Under the pieces are notes generated by a model. It saw nothing but the letters and a program-made list of their open reading frames with translations. It was not told the origin of the DNA and ran no database searches. Below, one piece after another: positions 6,187 to 13,397 of a DNA stretch of 15,575 bases; within the stretch, counting starts at the first letter, position 1; every line of letters begins with the position of its first letter. The DNA lies in the NCBI GenBank assembly GCA_023410295.1, contig JAEYPY010000099.1:1-15575 (forward strand). The letters are read 5' to 3'. Position numbers and translations under genes: made by a program. Origin of the DNA: Pseudomonadota bacterium (GTDB lineage Bacteria > Pseudomonadota > Alphaproteobacteria > Caulobacterales > Aquidulcibacteraceae).

Positions 6187-7788
6187 ATGGCCGCTTCGCT
6201 GAAGCCGGAAGAGTTTGAGCAGATGGCCACGCTGGGCGACGTGGCGCGCTATCACGGGCGCACCCGCGGCGGGCAGGTGGCTCTGAGCTTCGAAGGCCGC
6301 GTCACGACCTATGGCGAATATGACCGGCACACCAATCAGGTCGCGCACGCGCTGATCGCGGCCGGGGTCAAGCATGGCGACGCGATCGCCTATCTCGGCA
6401 AGAACAGCGATCACTATTTCGAGCTGGTGTTGGGGGCGGCCAAGATCGGGGCGATCATCGCGCCGATCGGCTGGCGACTCTCGCCGGCGGAAGTCGCTTA
6501 CATCATCGACGACACGGAAGCGAAACTGCTGTTCGTCGGCAATGAGTGTCTTGAGTGCGCCGATGCGGCGGTGCGGGAAGCCAAGACGAAGCCGGTGCTG
6601 ATTGTGATGGAGCCTGGATCGCACGGGCTCACCACGTTTGAGGCGTGGCGCAATGCGCAGAGCGATGCCGATCCGAATGTTGCGGTGGCGCCGGAAGATA
6701 CGGCGCTGCTGCTCTACACGTCGGGCACCACGGGGCGGCCGAAAGGCGTGATGCTGACGAGCGCGAACTTGCTGCGTTCGCGCCGCAGCCTGGCGCAATC
6801 GCAGATGGGTTGGAACGAATGGAATGAGGGCGAGACCAATCTCGTCGCCATGCCGGCTGCCCACATCGGCGGCACGGGATGGGGGCTGGTCGGGCTCATC
6901 AACGGCGTGCGCAACATCGTGACGCGCGAGTTCAATCCGGTTGAAGTGCTAGAATTCATCGAGCGTGAACGCATCGCCAAAATGTTCATGGTGCCGGCGG
7001 CGCTGCAATTCGTTATCCGCATGCCGCGTGCGCGCGAGATCGATTATTCGAGCCTGACGCACATTCTTTATGGCGCCTCGCCGATGCCGGTCGCGCTGCT
7101 GCAGGAATGCATGGACGTGTTCGGCTGCCAATTCGTGCAGCAATACGGCATGACGGAAACCACGGGCACGATCGTCTATCTGCCGCCGCAGGATCACGAT
7201 CCAAAGGGCAATCGCCGCATGGCTTCGGCGGGTTTACCGATGCCGGGCGTTGAAATCCGTATTGTCGACGAGAACGGCAATGTGCTTGGGCCCAATCAGA
7301 CGGGTGAAATCTGCACGCGCTCGGCCGCCAACATGGCCGGCTATTGGCGCAATGCCGATGCGACCAGCACGACGGTCGATGGCGATGGCTGGCTGCGCAC
7401 CGGCGATGCCGGCTACATCGATGAGGACGGCTATCTCTTTATCATGGACCGGATCAAGGACATGATCTGCTCTGGCGCGGAGAACGTCTATCCGGCCGAA
7501 GTGGAGAACGCGATCCATGGCCATCCGGCGGTGGCGGAAGTCGCGGTGATCGGCGTGCCGGATGAGAAATGGGGCGAGGCTGTCACGGCGATCGTGGTGC
7601 CGAAGCCGGGCGCGGAGAAAGACGAAGCCAGCATCATCGCTTTCGCGCGCGACCGCATCGCGCACTACAAAGCGCCCAAACGCGTCGAATTCCGCGACGA
7701 GCCGCTGCCGCGTAGCGGTTCCGGGAAAATCCTGCGTCGCGAATTGCGTGACCCGTTTTGGGCAGGCCGCGAGCGGCGCGTCAACTGA
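6187..7788 (+). CDS. AMP-forming acyl-CoA synthetase (fatty-acid-CoA ligase like)
   Basis: This 533-residue protein is a member of the ANL adenylate-forming superfamily, with the key motifs in order: the phosphate-binding loop YTSGTTGRPKGVM (Y177-K186), the YGMTET adenine/acyl motif (Y320-T325), the ATP-ribose motif in WLRTGDAGYIDEDGYLFIMDR (G406, D407), and the catalytic-lysine motif GSGKILRRELR (K514). It should activate a carboxylic acid to an acyl-AMP and then to an acyl-CoA in the cytoplasm. No TM segment or signal peptide is visible. The overall form is that of medium/long-chain fatty-acid CoA ligases, but the acyl substrate cannot be read from the sequence. A strong RBS (GGGAGGA at 6174-6180) sets the start. 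It stands as a single gene, 119 bases before the dehydrogenase gene. Confidence 0.92.
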   Translation: MAASLKPEEFEQMATLGDVARYHGRTRGGQVALSFEGRVTTYGEYDRHTNQVAHALIAAGVKHGDAIAYLGKNSDHYFELVLGAAKIGAIIAPIGWRLSPAEVAYIIDDTEAKLLFVGNECLECADAAVREAKTKPVLIVMEPGSHGLTTFEAWRNAQSDADPNVAVAPEDTALLLYTSGTTGRPKGVMLTSANLLRSRRSLAQSQMGWNEWNEGETNLVAMPAAHIGGTGWGLVGLINGVRNIVTREFNPVEVLEFIERERIAKMFMVPAALQFVIRMPRAREIDYSSLTHILYGASPMPVALLQECMDVFGCQFVQQYGMTETTGTIVYLPPQDHDPKGNRRMASAGLPMPGVEIRIVDENGNVLGPNQTGEICTRSAANMAGYWRNADATSTTVDGDGWLRTGDAGYIDEDGYLFIMDRIKDMICSGAENVYPAEVENAIHGHPAVAEVAVIGVPDEKWGEAVTAIVVPKPGAEKDEASIIAFARDRIAHYKAPKRVEFRDEPLPRSGSGKILRRELRDPFWAGRERRVN

Positions 7789-7822
7789 TGCGGTAACGCA
7801 GCCCGCAGCGCCGCAAGCAGCG

Positions 7823-7860
7823 AAAATAAAAACGGCGGCGCGTGGAACGCGCACGCCGCC
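7823..7860 (-). terminator. Strong intrinsic terminator facing leftward (minus strand)
   Basis: Read on the minus strand, a very GC-rich stem (GGCGGCG 7860-7854 pairing with CGCCGCC 7840-7834, with further internal pairing around 7839-7853) is followed immediately by TTTTTATTTT (7832-7823). This is a textbook intrinsic terminator for leftward transcription. In the plus direction the hairpin is preceded by A's and has no T-run, so it is poor as a terminator for the upstream synthetase gene. No minus-strand gene lies to its right before flgH, which ends at 9694. Confidence 0.65.
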
Positions 7861-7894
7861 CCACGCCTTCATTCGCCATCAGCCACACTTCTAG

Positions 7895-7900
7895 AAGGAG
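7895..7900 (+). promoter_or_regulatory. Ribosome binding site that fixes the dehydrogenase start
   Basis: AAGGAG lies seven bases before the ATG at 7908. The longer in-frame reading from 7842 would run through the terminator region and has no comparable RBS, so 7908 is preferred. Confidence 0.85.
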
Positions 7901-7907
7901 CGTGCCC

Positions 7908-9101
7908 ATGAAGGCACTCGTTTGGCACGGGCCGCAGGACATTCGCTGCGACACCGTTCCTGACTCATCGATCGAACATCCCCGCGATGCGATCATCAAA
8001 GTTTCAAGCTGCGCGATCTGCGGTTCCGACCTTCACCTCTTCCACAATTTCATCCCGTTCATGAAACCTGGCGACATCGTTGGGCACGAGATGATGGGCG
8101 AAGTGGTCGAAGTCGGAAGCGAGAACAAAGCGCTGAAGCGCGGCGACCGTATCGTCGTGCCGTTCACGATTTATTGTGGCGAGTGCGAACAATGCCAGCG
8201 CGGCAATTACTCGGTCTGCGAGACCACCAACCGCAACGCGCACATGGCCACCAAGATGTTCGGCCATACCACGGGAGGGCTCTTCGGCTACACGGCGCTG
8301 ACGGGCGCTTATCCAGGTGGGCAAGCTGAATATCTGCGCGTGCCCTATGCCGACCGCACGCATATCCGTGTTCCGGACGGCATGAGCGACGAACAAGCGC
8401 TGTTCCTGGGCGACATCCTGCCGACGGGCTGGCAAGCGGCGGTCGCATGCGAGATCGAGCCGACTGATACCGTGGCGATCTGGGGCTGCGGACCGGTTGG
8501 GCAGATGGCGATCCGCAGCGCGATCCTCTTGGGCGCGAAGCAAGTCATCGCTATCGACCGCTTCCCGGAGCGCCTGAGCATGGCTGAAGCGGGCGGCGCG
8601 ATCACGATCAATTACGAAGACGAGAACGTGGTCGAGCGGCTCAATGATCTGACCGCCGGCAAAGGCCCGGAGAAGTGCATCGATGCAGTCGGCATGGAAG
8701 CGCACACCAGCTTCTTCCCGGCGCATATGTATGACCGCGCCAAGCAGGCGGTGATGATGGAAACGGATCGCCCGCACGTGCTGCGCGAGATGATCTATGC
8801 CTGCCGGCCGGCCGGGATTCTTTCGATCCCCGGCGTCTATGGCGGGCTGGTCGACAAGATCCCGTTCGGCATACTGATGAATAAGGGTCTCACCGTCAAA
8901 ACCGGCCAGACACACGTCAAGCGATGGACCGATGAACTCACCCGCTACATCGAAGAAGGCCTCATCGATCCATCCTTCGTCATCACCCACACCGCTCCGC
9001 TCGAAGCAGGCCCCGAGATGTACCGCACGTTCGAGCGCAAGCAGGACAGCTGCATCAAGGTGGTGCTGAAGACGGAAACCATGTCGCAAACGCGGCACTG
9101 A
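7908..9101 (+). CDS. Zinc-dependent alcohol dehydrogenase (MDR family, formaldehyde dehydrogenase-like)
   Basis: A 397-residue cytoplasmic enzyme. The catalytic-zinc ligands are visible as C38 (CAICGSDLH) and H60-E61 (VGHEMMGEV). The four-cysteine structural zinc lobe is intact (C90, C93, C96, C104 in YCGECEQCQRGNYSVC). A Rossmann motif (IWGCGPVGQMAIRSA) is followed by an acidic residue after the next strand (VIAIDRFPERL), which suggests NAD. The length and the insert between the two halves resemble glutathione-independent formaldehyde dehydrogenase-like and other long zinc alcohol dehydrogenases. The substrate cannot be assigned. The next gene follows after 14 bases, so the two are likely co-transcribed. 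Confidence 0.9.
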   Translation: MKALVWHGPQDIRCDTVPDSSIEHPRDAIIKVSSCAICGSDLHLFHNFIPFMKPGDIVGHEMMGEVVEVGSENKALKRGDRIVVPFTIYCGECEQCQRGNYSVCETTNRNAHMATKMFGHTTGGLFGYTALTGAYPGGQAEYLRVPYADRTHIRVPDGMSDEQALFLGDILPTGWQAAVACEIEPTDTVAIWGCGPVGQMAIRSAILLGAKQVIAIDRFPERLSMAEAGGAITINYEDENVVERLNDLTAGKGPEKCIDAVGMEAHTSFFPAHMYDRAKQAVMMETDRPHVLREMIYACRPAGILSIPGVYGGLVDKIPFGILMNKGLTVKTGQTHVKRWTDELTRYIEEGLIDPSFVITHTAPLEAGPEMYRTFERKQDSCIKVVLKTETMSQTRH

Positions 9102-9115
9102 GTTCGGAGACGCAC

Positions 9116-9652
9116 ATGTTCAGAGATAGCGAAACACGATATCGCACGAGCTCAACCAATTTGCTGGATCGCACGGCGCAAGGATTGGCGTGGTTCTCGA
9201 TCGGGCTCGGCGTCGCCGAATTGGTGGCGCCGGGCGCGATCGGTAAGGCGCTCGGGTTGCAGAATAGGGAAGGGCTGCTGCGCGCTTATGGCGTGCGCGA
9301 GATCGCGGCGGGGATTGGCGCGATGCAGCCGAATCCGGCGCCGGCGATCTGGAGCCGCGTCGGCGGCGATCTGGTCGATCTGACGACGCTCGCGATGGCC
9401 GTGCGCAGCGACAACGAACAACGCGGCGCCGCCAAGGCGGCCATTGCAGCGGTTGCGGCCATCACGGTGCTCGATCTCATCGTGGCGTCGGCGCTGACGG
9501 GTCAGCAAGCGCGGCCGGAGGAAGTCCGCGATTATGGCGACCGCAGCGGCTTCCCGATGGGCATCGAAGCCGCCCGTGGCGCAGCTGCGCGCGCGCGTGC
9601 GCCGCAGCAGATGCCGACAACGGTTGAGAGCGCGGAGAGCCGGTTGTTGTAG
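9116..9652 (+). CDS. Small membrane protein of the type linked to SRPBCC cyclase/dehydrase proteins
   Basis: A 178-residue protein. Residues ~18-65 (ARTAQGLAWFSIGLGVAELVAPGAIGKALGL...LLRAYGVREIAAGIG) and ~76-135 (IWSRVGGDLVDLTTLAMAV...AAIAAVAAITVLDLIVASALTG) match the hydrophobic module often fused to, or encoded next to, polyketide-cyclase/dehydrase-like (SRPBCC) domains in alphaproteobacteria. Three or four short TM segments are likely. No SRPBCC domain is fused here. The C-terminal tail (~136-178) is polar and Arg/Ala-rich. GGAGA lies before the ATG. It probably forms a two-gene unit with the dehydrogenase. The function is unknown. Confidence 0.72.
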   Translation: MFRDSETRYRTSSTNLLDRTAQGLAWFSIGLGVAELVAPGAIGKALGLQNREGLLRAYGVREIAAGIGAMQPNPAPAIWSRVGGDLVDLTTLAMAVRSDNEQRGAAKAAIAAVAAITVLDLIVASALTGQQARPEEVRDYGDRSGFPMGIEAARGAAARARAPQQMPTTVESAESRLL

Positions 9653-9660
9653 CTGGATAT

Positions 9661-9689
9661 GTGGAGCGCTGGCATCGCCGACGCTCCAC
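9661..9689. terminator. Hairpin between convergent membrane-protein gene and flgH
   Basis: GTGGAGCG (9661-9668) and CGCTCCAC (9682-9689) form a perfect 8-bp stem. The 13-base interior contains a smaller GGC-ATC-GCC stem. It occupies the 41-base gap between two convergent genes and could stop transcription from both sides. No T-run is seen on either strand. Confidence 0.5.
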
Positions 9690-9693
9690 GCCG

Positions 9694-10500
9694 TCACCAC
9701 GGCGTAATCGCATCGCCCAGGCGTTGGCCCCAGTTGGGCCGCTGCACGGCGCTGATCTGGCCGCGGCCGCCGTAGGAGATGCGCGCCTCGGCGATCTGGC
9801 TGTGATTGATCGTATTCTGCGAGGTCACGTCTTCCGGGCGGATGATGCCGGAGACGGTGAGTTCGCGCAGCTCGCCGTTGATGCGCACTTCCTGGCGCCC
9901 GGCAATGACGAGATTGCCGTTGGGCAGGCGGTCGACGATGACAGCGGCGATGGTGAGTTCGATCTTCTCTTCGCGATTGATGGCGCCCGAGCCGCGGTGC
10001 TCGGACTCTGCTTCCGCGCCGATCATGTTCTCCGCATCGAAGGCGCTGTTGAAGAGCTGGCCCACAGTGCGCTCCAGCCCGAAGAAGTTGGTGACGCCGG
10101 CGGAGGTTGAGCTTTCGCGTTGGCGATCGGAGGAGTTGGAGAGTTCAGCCCTGTCATCGATTTCGATTGCGACGGTGAGGATATCGCCGATGCGCGTGGC
10201 GCGTTGATCGTTGAAGAAGCTGCGCGAGCCCGCGCGCCAGAGCGAGTTCGGGCGCGCCGCTTCGTAGGCGACGGGCGCGGGCTGGGGCATGGAGTGCTGA
10301 TCGCCGCCGGTGAGGCTCGCGGGCGAACCGACCGCATGTAGTTGCGGCGGGCCAAGCGCACGGCGTGCGGCGTCGTAAGCGACGCCCGGCGCGGCGATGG
10401 CGTCTTGCGCGAAATCGTTGCTCGCCGTGCTGGCGCAGCCGGCTGCGCTGGCGGCGAGCGCGAGGAGGGCGAGTGTGCGCATGGAAGTGTCTTTCGTCAT
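9694..10500 (-). CDS. flgH: Flagellar L-ring lipoprotein FlgH
   Basis: A 268-residue protein. The N-terminus is a lipoprotein signal peptide ending in SAAG-C22, so the mature protein is predicted to be lipid-anchored in the outer membrane. FlgH landmarks follow: NSLWRAGSRSFFNDQRATRIGDILTVAIEIDD, a Ser/Thr-rich middle, then EGxxNREEKIELTIAAVIVDRLPNGNLVIAGRQEVRINGELRELTVSGIIRPEDV and the terminal ISYGGRGQISAVQRPNWGQRLGDAITPW. FlgH forms the L-ring around the rod. The start at 10500 shares ATGA with the flgA stop, pointing to translational coupling. An internal Met at residue 7 is the alternative start and would still leave the lipobox. It is the last gene of the flgF-G-A-H unit. Confidence 0.97.
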   Translation of the reverse strand: MTKDTSMRTLALLALAASAAGCASTASNDFAQDAIAAPGVAYDAARRALGPPQLHAVGSPASLTGGDQHSMPQPAPVAYEAARPNSLWRAGSRSFFNDQRATRIGDILTVAIEIDDRAELSNSSDRQRESSTSAGVTNFFGLERTVGQLFNSAFDAENMIGAEAESEHRGSGAINREEKIELTIAAVIVDRLPNGNLVIAGRQEVRINGELRELTVSGIIRPEDVTSQNTINHSQIAEARISYGGRGQISAVQRPNWGQRLGDAITPW

Positions 10501-11030
10501 GGGGTGGCGCGTGCTTCGCCGGGGCCAGTGACCACAGCGTCGATGTTGCGATTGGATGAGGTGTTGATGAAGCGCACCGTGTCGCCGACTGCGCCGTCTT
10601 CAAGCGCGCGGGCGCGCATCGAAAGCGACATGCCGGGCGCTGCGTAGCGCAGCGTCACAGTTTCCCCGCGGCGCACCGCGGCGTCGGCGACGGAGCGGCT
10701 GCCGCCTGAAGCAGGCAGCGTTGCGCGCATGCCGCCGGGGCGGACGACGCGCACTTCGGTGACGCCAGGCGGCGGCGTGAAGTCGAGCCCGGCTGCAGAG
10801 GCCGCAGCGGAAAGCACGGGCATCGAGATGGATGAGACTTGGCCCGGCGGCGGCGCGGGCGAGATGGCGCGGCGCGCGACATCCGCTGGGGCGCCGTCGA
10901 ACACGTCGCCCATGGTGATGGCGGGCCCGCTCGCTTCGACGCGCGCGCGCAGCGTAACGGGATCGGCCAGCGCCACCGTCGCGCCGAGCAGCATGTACAT
11001 GCAGGCAAAGAGACAAAGCCAACGCAGCAT
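10497..11030 (-). CDS. flgA: P-ring assembly chaperone FlgA
   Basis: A 177-residue protein. The signal peptide (~1-22, ending VALA) directs it to the periplasm. The N-terminal half contains GPAITMGDVFDG and the C-terminal SAF-type domain contains RRGETVTLRYAAPGMSLSMRARALEDGAVGDTVRFINTSSNRNIDAVVTGPGEA, the standard FlgA ending. FlgA binds FlgI in the periplasm and helps it polymerise into the P-ring. It is shorter than the E. coli protein, as is common in alphaproteobacteria. The RBS GAGGAGG lies six bases before the ATG. It starts 11 bases after flgG and overlaps flgH by four bases. Confidence 0.93.
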   Translation of the reverse strand: MLRWLCLFACMYMLLGATVALADPVTLRARVEASGPAITMGDVFDGAPADVARRAISPAPPPGQVSSISMPVLSAAASAAGLDFTPPPGVTEVRVVRPGGMRATLPASGGSRSVADAAVRRGETVTLRYAAPGMSLSMRARALEDGAVGDTVRFINTSSNRNIDAVVTGPGEARATP

Positions 11031-11041
11031 CGGAAGCCTCC

Positions 11042-11827
11042 TCAGCGCATGTTGGTGGTTGATTGCAGCATCTCGTCCGCGGCGGTGATGACGCGCGCGT
11101 TCATCTCGTAAGCGCGCTGCGCCACGATCAGCGCCGAGATTTCCTCCACTGCGTTGACGTTGGAGAGTTCGAGATACCCCTGCATCAGGGTGCCGAAGCC
11201 GGGAGAGCCGGGCGTTGCAACGTTGGGCGAGCCCGACGCAGGGGTTTCCAAGTAAAGGTTGTCGCCGATCGCTTCGAGACCGGCCGGATTGATGAAGGTG
11301 GCGATTTCGATCTGGCCGATCTGTTGGGGATCGGTTTGGCCGGCCATCGTGACTTCGACGATGCCGTCCGGCGTGATCTGAATCGCAGTCGCGTCCGGCG
11401 GCACGGTGATCGAGGGTTCGACAGCGAAGCCATCGGCGGTCACGAGTTCGCCGTCGGCGTTGACAGCGAGATTGCCGGCGCGGGTGTAGGCGGTCTGGCC
11501 CGAGGGCAGCGCGATCTGGAAGAAGCCGCGGCCATTGATGGCGAGATCGTAGCCGTTGTTGGTTTGGCTGAGGCCGCCTTGTTCGGTCATGCGGCCAACC
11601 GCATCGGCACGCACGCCGACGCCGATCTGAATGCCGAGCGGCAAGATGGCGCCTGAGGCCGACGAGGTCGCGCCCGGACGCTCCAAATTCTGGTAGAGCA
11701 TGTCCTGGAATTCGGCGCGCTGGCGCTTGTAGCTCGTCGTGTTCATGTTCGCGATGTTGTGCGAAATGACGTCGACGTTGAGCTGCTGGGCCTGCATGCC
11801 GCTGGCGGCGATCGATAGTGCGCGCAT
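11042..11827 (-). CDS. flgG: Flagellar distal rod protein FlgG
   Basis: A 261-residue protein, normal FlgG length. It begins MRALSIAASGMQAQQLNVDVISHNIANMNTTSYKRQRAEFQD, the canonical rod/hook-family N-terminus, and ends with VNAVEEISALIVAQRAYEMNARVITAADEMLQSTTNMR, the canonical C-terminal helix. Together these D0 helices form the rod inner core. FlgG builds the distal rod that carries the P- and L-rings. The start at 11827 was chosen over the longer frame from 11932 because the family N-terminus begins there and GAGGAG lies nine bases upstream (11842-11837), overlapping the flgF stop codon. Confidence 0.97.
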   Translation of the reverse strand: MRALSIAASGMQAQQLNVDVISHNIANMNTTSYKRQRAEFQDMLYQNLERPGATSSASGAILPLGIQIGVGVRADAVGRMTEQGGLSQTNNGYDLAINGRGFFQIALPSGQTAYTRAGNLAVNADGELVTADGFAVEPSITVPPDATAIQITPDGIVEVTMAGQTDPQQIGQIEIATFINPAGLEAIGDNLYLETPASGSPNVATPGSPGFGTLMQGYLELSNVNAVEEISALIVAQRAYEMNARVITAADEMLQSTTNMR

Positions 11828-11840
11828 CAGTTGGGACTCC

Positions 11841-12569
11841 TCAGCGGCCAAGCCGCTCGATCGCGCTCCGACGCAGTTCATCCGCACCCGAAACGATTTT
11901 CGCTGCAGATTGGTAGGCGCGCGAGATTTCAATCAGACGAGTGAGTTCGACCACCGGGCGTACGTTGGACCCTTCGAGGGCGCCTTGAACGACGACGCCC
12001 TCGAAGGCGCCCGGTGCTTGCCCCTGCGCGTCCCAAAGGTTGTCCCCGACCTTTGCGAGCGCGCCCGGCGCGGCGAAGCTGGCCGTGCCGATGCGGCCGA
12101 CTTCGACGCCGGCCACGCGTAATACGCCGTCACGACCGATCGAAGGGCTTTCGCCCTGCGGATCGAGCACGATCGGCGCCCCCCCGGAGCTGAGCACCGC
12201 GCGGCCATCGCTGGTCACGAGACGCCCATCTCCGGCTAACGAAAACGCGCCATCGCGCGTGTAGAAGGGCTGTCCCCCGACGCCCTCAACCATGAAAAAC
12301 CCGTCGCCCTCGATGGCGACGTCCAGCGGATTGCCCGTCATCGCGATCGGGCCTTGCTCCATGCCGTGCAGGATGCCGATGTCGCGCACAAAGCGAATCT
12401 GGCGCGGGTCTTCCACGGCGTGAGCGCGGGTTTGATCGGCTTCTTCCAGAATCAGCGTGTCGGCCTTGAAGCCGGTAGTAGCGACGTTGGCGAGGTTGTT
12501 GGCGGCGACATCCATGCGCCGTTGCAGCACGCGTTGCGACTGCAGGCCGAGGAGAAGCGCGTTATCCAT
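11841..12569 (-). CDS. flgF: Flagellar proximal rod protein FlgF
   Basis: A 242-residue protein. It begins MDNALLLGLQSQRVLQRRMDVAANNLANVATTGFKADTLILEE and ends RPVVELTRLIEISRAYQSAAKIVSGADELRRSAIERLGR, the paired terminal helices of rod proteins. The middle holds the family core (DVAIEGDGFFMVEG...YTRDGAFSLAGDGRLVTSDG). FlgF forms part of the rod between the MS ring and the FlgG distal rod. It is the first gene of the flgF-G-A-H unit and is divergent from fliL. No Shine-Dalgarno sequence is visible, and the sigma-54 promoter places the transcript start only two or three bases before the ATG, suggesting leaderless translation. The gene contains a 12-bp perfect inverted repeat near its 3' end. 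Confidence 0.95.
   Translation of the reverse strand: MDNALLLGLQSQRVLQRRMDVAANNLANVATTGFKADTLILEEADQTRAHAVEDPRQIRFVRDIGILHGMEQGPIAMTGNPLDVAIEGDGFFMVEGVGGQPFYTRDGAFSLAGDGRLVTSDGRAVLSSGGAPIVLDPQGESPSIGRDGVLRVAGVEVGRIGTASFAAPGALAKVGDNLWDAQGQAPGAFEGVVVQGALEGSNVRPVVELTRLIEISRAYQSAAKIVSGADELRRSAIERLGR
11971..12007. repeat. 12-bp perfect inverted repeat inside flgF
   Basis: CCTTCGAGGGCG (11971-11982) and CGCCCTCGAAGG (11996-12007) flank a 13-base loop. It arises where the coding sequence encodes GAFEG and, eight codons on, GALEG with nearly matching codons in opposite sense. In mRNA it would form a very stable stem within flgF. Confidence 0.8.
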
Positions 12570-12574
12570 CCGGG

Positions 12575-12605
12575 TTAACCACGCAAGCTCCGTGCCAGTG
12601 GTTAA
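12575..12605 (-). promoter_or_regulatory. Sigma-54 (-24/-12) promoter of flgF, framed by an 8-bp inverted repeat
   Basis: On the minus strand TGGCACG-N4-TTGC (12597 to 12583) matches the sigma-54 consensus with the GG and GC elements exactly 12 bases apart. The expected start of transcription is at about 12572-12571, only two or three bases before the flgF ATG. The core is bracketed by TTAACCAC (12575-12582) and GTGGTTAA (12598-12605), perfect reverse complements that carry CtrA-type TTAACC half-sites. Transcription should need an activator such as FlbD; no enhancer could be assigned by eye. Confidence 0.85.
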
Positions 12606-12703
12606 TCGCTTGATTTTGCGCGACTGCGGCGCGCGGGCTTGGTGAACGGGGCGGCAAAATCCGGCCCGTCAGGCGGCAAGTTCTGCCGAGTCCTCACCAC
12701 TTC

Positions 12704-12738
12704 TTAACCAGCGCTTGCGACCAAGGATGCGGGTTAAC
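12704..12738 (+). promoter_or_regulatory. Possible CtrA half-sites upstream of fliL
   Basis: TTAACCA (12704-12710) and TTAAC (12734-12738) lie 43 and 15 bases before the fliL ATG. Neither forms the full TTAA-N7-TTAA element; the first is followed after 7 bases by TTGC. The fliL-fliM promoter of Caulobacter is CtrA-controlled, so these half-sites are reasonable but weak candidates. Confidence 0.35.
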
Positions 12739-12752
12739 GCGCGGGCGATTCC

Positions 12753-13397
12753 ATGTTCGGCAAAGGCAAGAAGAAGAAAAAGGACGATGCCCCGGCCGAG
12801 GAGGCTGAGGGCGCAGCGCCTCCGGCTGAAGGCGCAGAGGGCGAAGAAAGCGCACCGGCGAAGAAGAAGATGTCGGGCAAGAAGCTCGTGCTCTTCATCA
12901 TCCTGCCGGCGGTGCTGGTCCTGGGCGGCGGCGGCGCGGCCGCGTTCCTGCTGCTTTCGGGCGGCGGCGCTGAACAGCACGCGGCGGCCGATGGCGGCGG
13001 TCATGGCAAGGCCAAGGGCGGTCACGGCGGTGAAGGCGTTCCGGGCGAAGCCGTGCCTGGGCCCAACGGCACCATGATCAGTCACGGCGAGAACGTTGTC
13101 TTCGTGCAGCTGCCGGAAATGCTGGTGAATATCACCGGCCCCGATGGCCGCCCCGCTTATCTCAAGCTCAAGCTCACGCTTGAAGCGCCGGACGACGCGA
13201 CTGTCACGACGCTGGGCGAGCACATTCCGCGCGTCACGGACCAGTTCAACGGCTTCCTGCGCGAGCTGCGCACCGAGGATTTGGCCGGCTCGGCAGGCGC
13301 CTACCGCTTGCGGCTGGAGCTGCTGCGGCGGGTCAATCTCGTGGTTGCGCCGGCGCAGATCAACGCCGTGCTGATCGAAGAGATGCTGGTGCAGTAA
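12753..13397 (+). CDS. fliL: Flagellar basal body-associated protein FliL
   Basis: A 214-residue protein. The Lys-rich N-terminus (GKGKKKKKDD) and an acidic/Ala linker precede one TM segment (~45-68) and a His/Gly-rich stretch (~73-98). The FliL domain follows (~108-214): VVFVQLPEMLVNITGPDGRPAYLKLKLTLEA, then HIPRVTDQFNGFLRELRTEDLAGSAGAYRLRLELLRRVNLVVAPAQINAVLIEEMLVQ. FliL sits in the inner membrane with a periplasmic domain around the stators and supports motor torque. No clear Shine-Dalgarno sequence precedes the ATG. It is the first gene of a four-gene unit; its stop codon overlaps the fliM ATG by one base. Confidence 0.94.
   Translation: MFGKGKKKKKDDAPAEEAEGAAPPAEGAEGEESAPAKKKMSGKKLVLFIILPAVLVLGGGGAAAFLLLSGGGAEQHAAADGGGHGKAKGGHGGEGVPGEAVPGPNGTMISHGENVVFVQLPEMLVNITGPDGRPAYLKLKLTLEAPDDATVTTLGEHIPRVTDQFNGFLRELRTEDLAGSAGAYRLRLELLRRVNLVVAPAQINAVLIEEMLVQ

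Noticed and set aside
7922..7937. TGGCACGG resembling a sigma-54 -24 element
   Set aside because: It lies inside the dehydrogenase coding sequence, and no TTGC is at the -12 distance.
8004..9098. Long minus-strand open frame opposite the alcohol dehydrogenase gene
   Set aside because: The plus strand encodes a complete zinc dehydrogenase with all metal ligands. The opposite frame shows no recognisable motif.
10497..11030. FlgA as a truncated gene
   Set aside because: It is shorter than the E. coli protein but has an intact signal peptide and complete C-terminal SAF-type domain, within the range seen in alphaproteobacteria.
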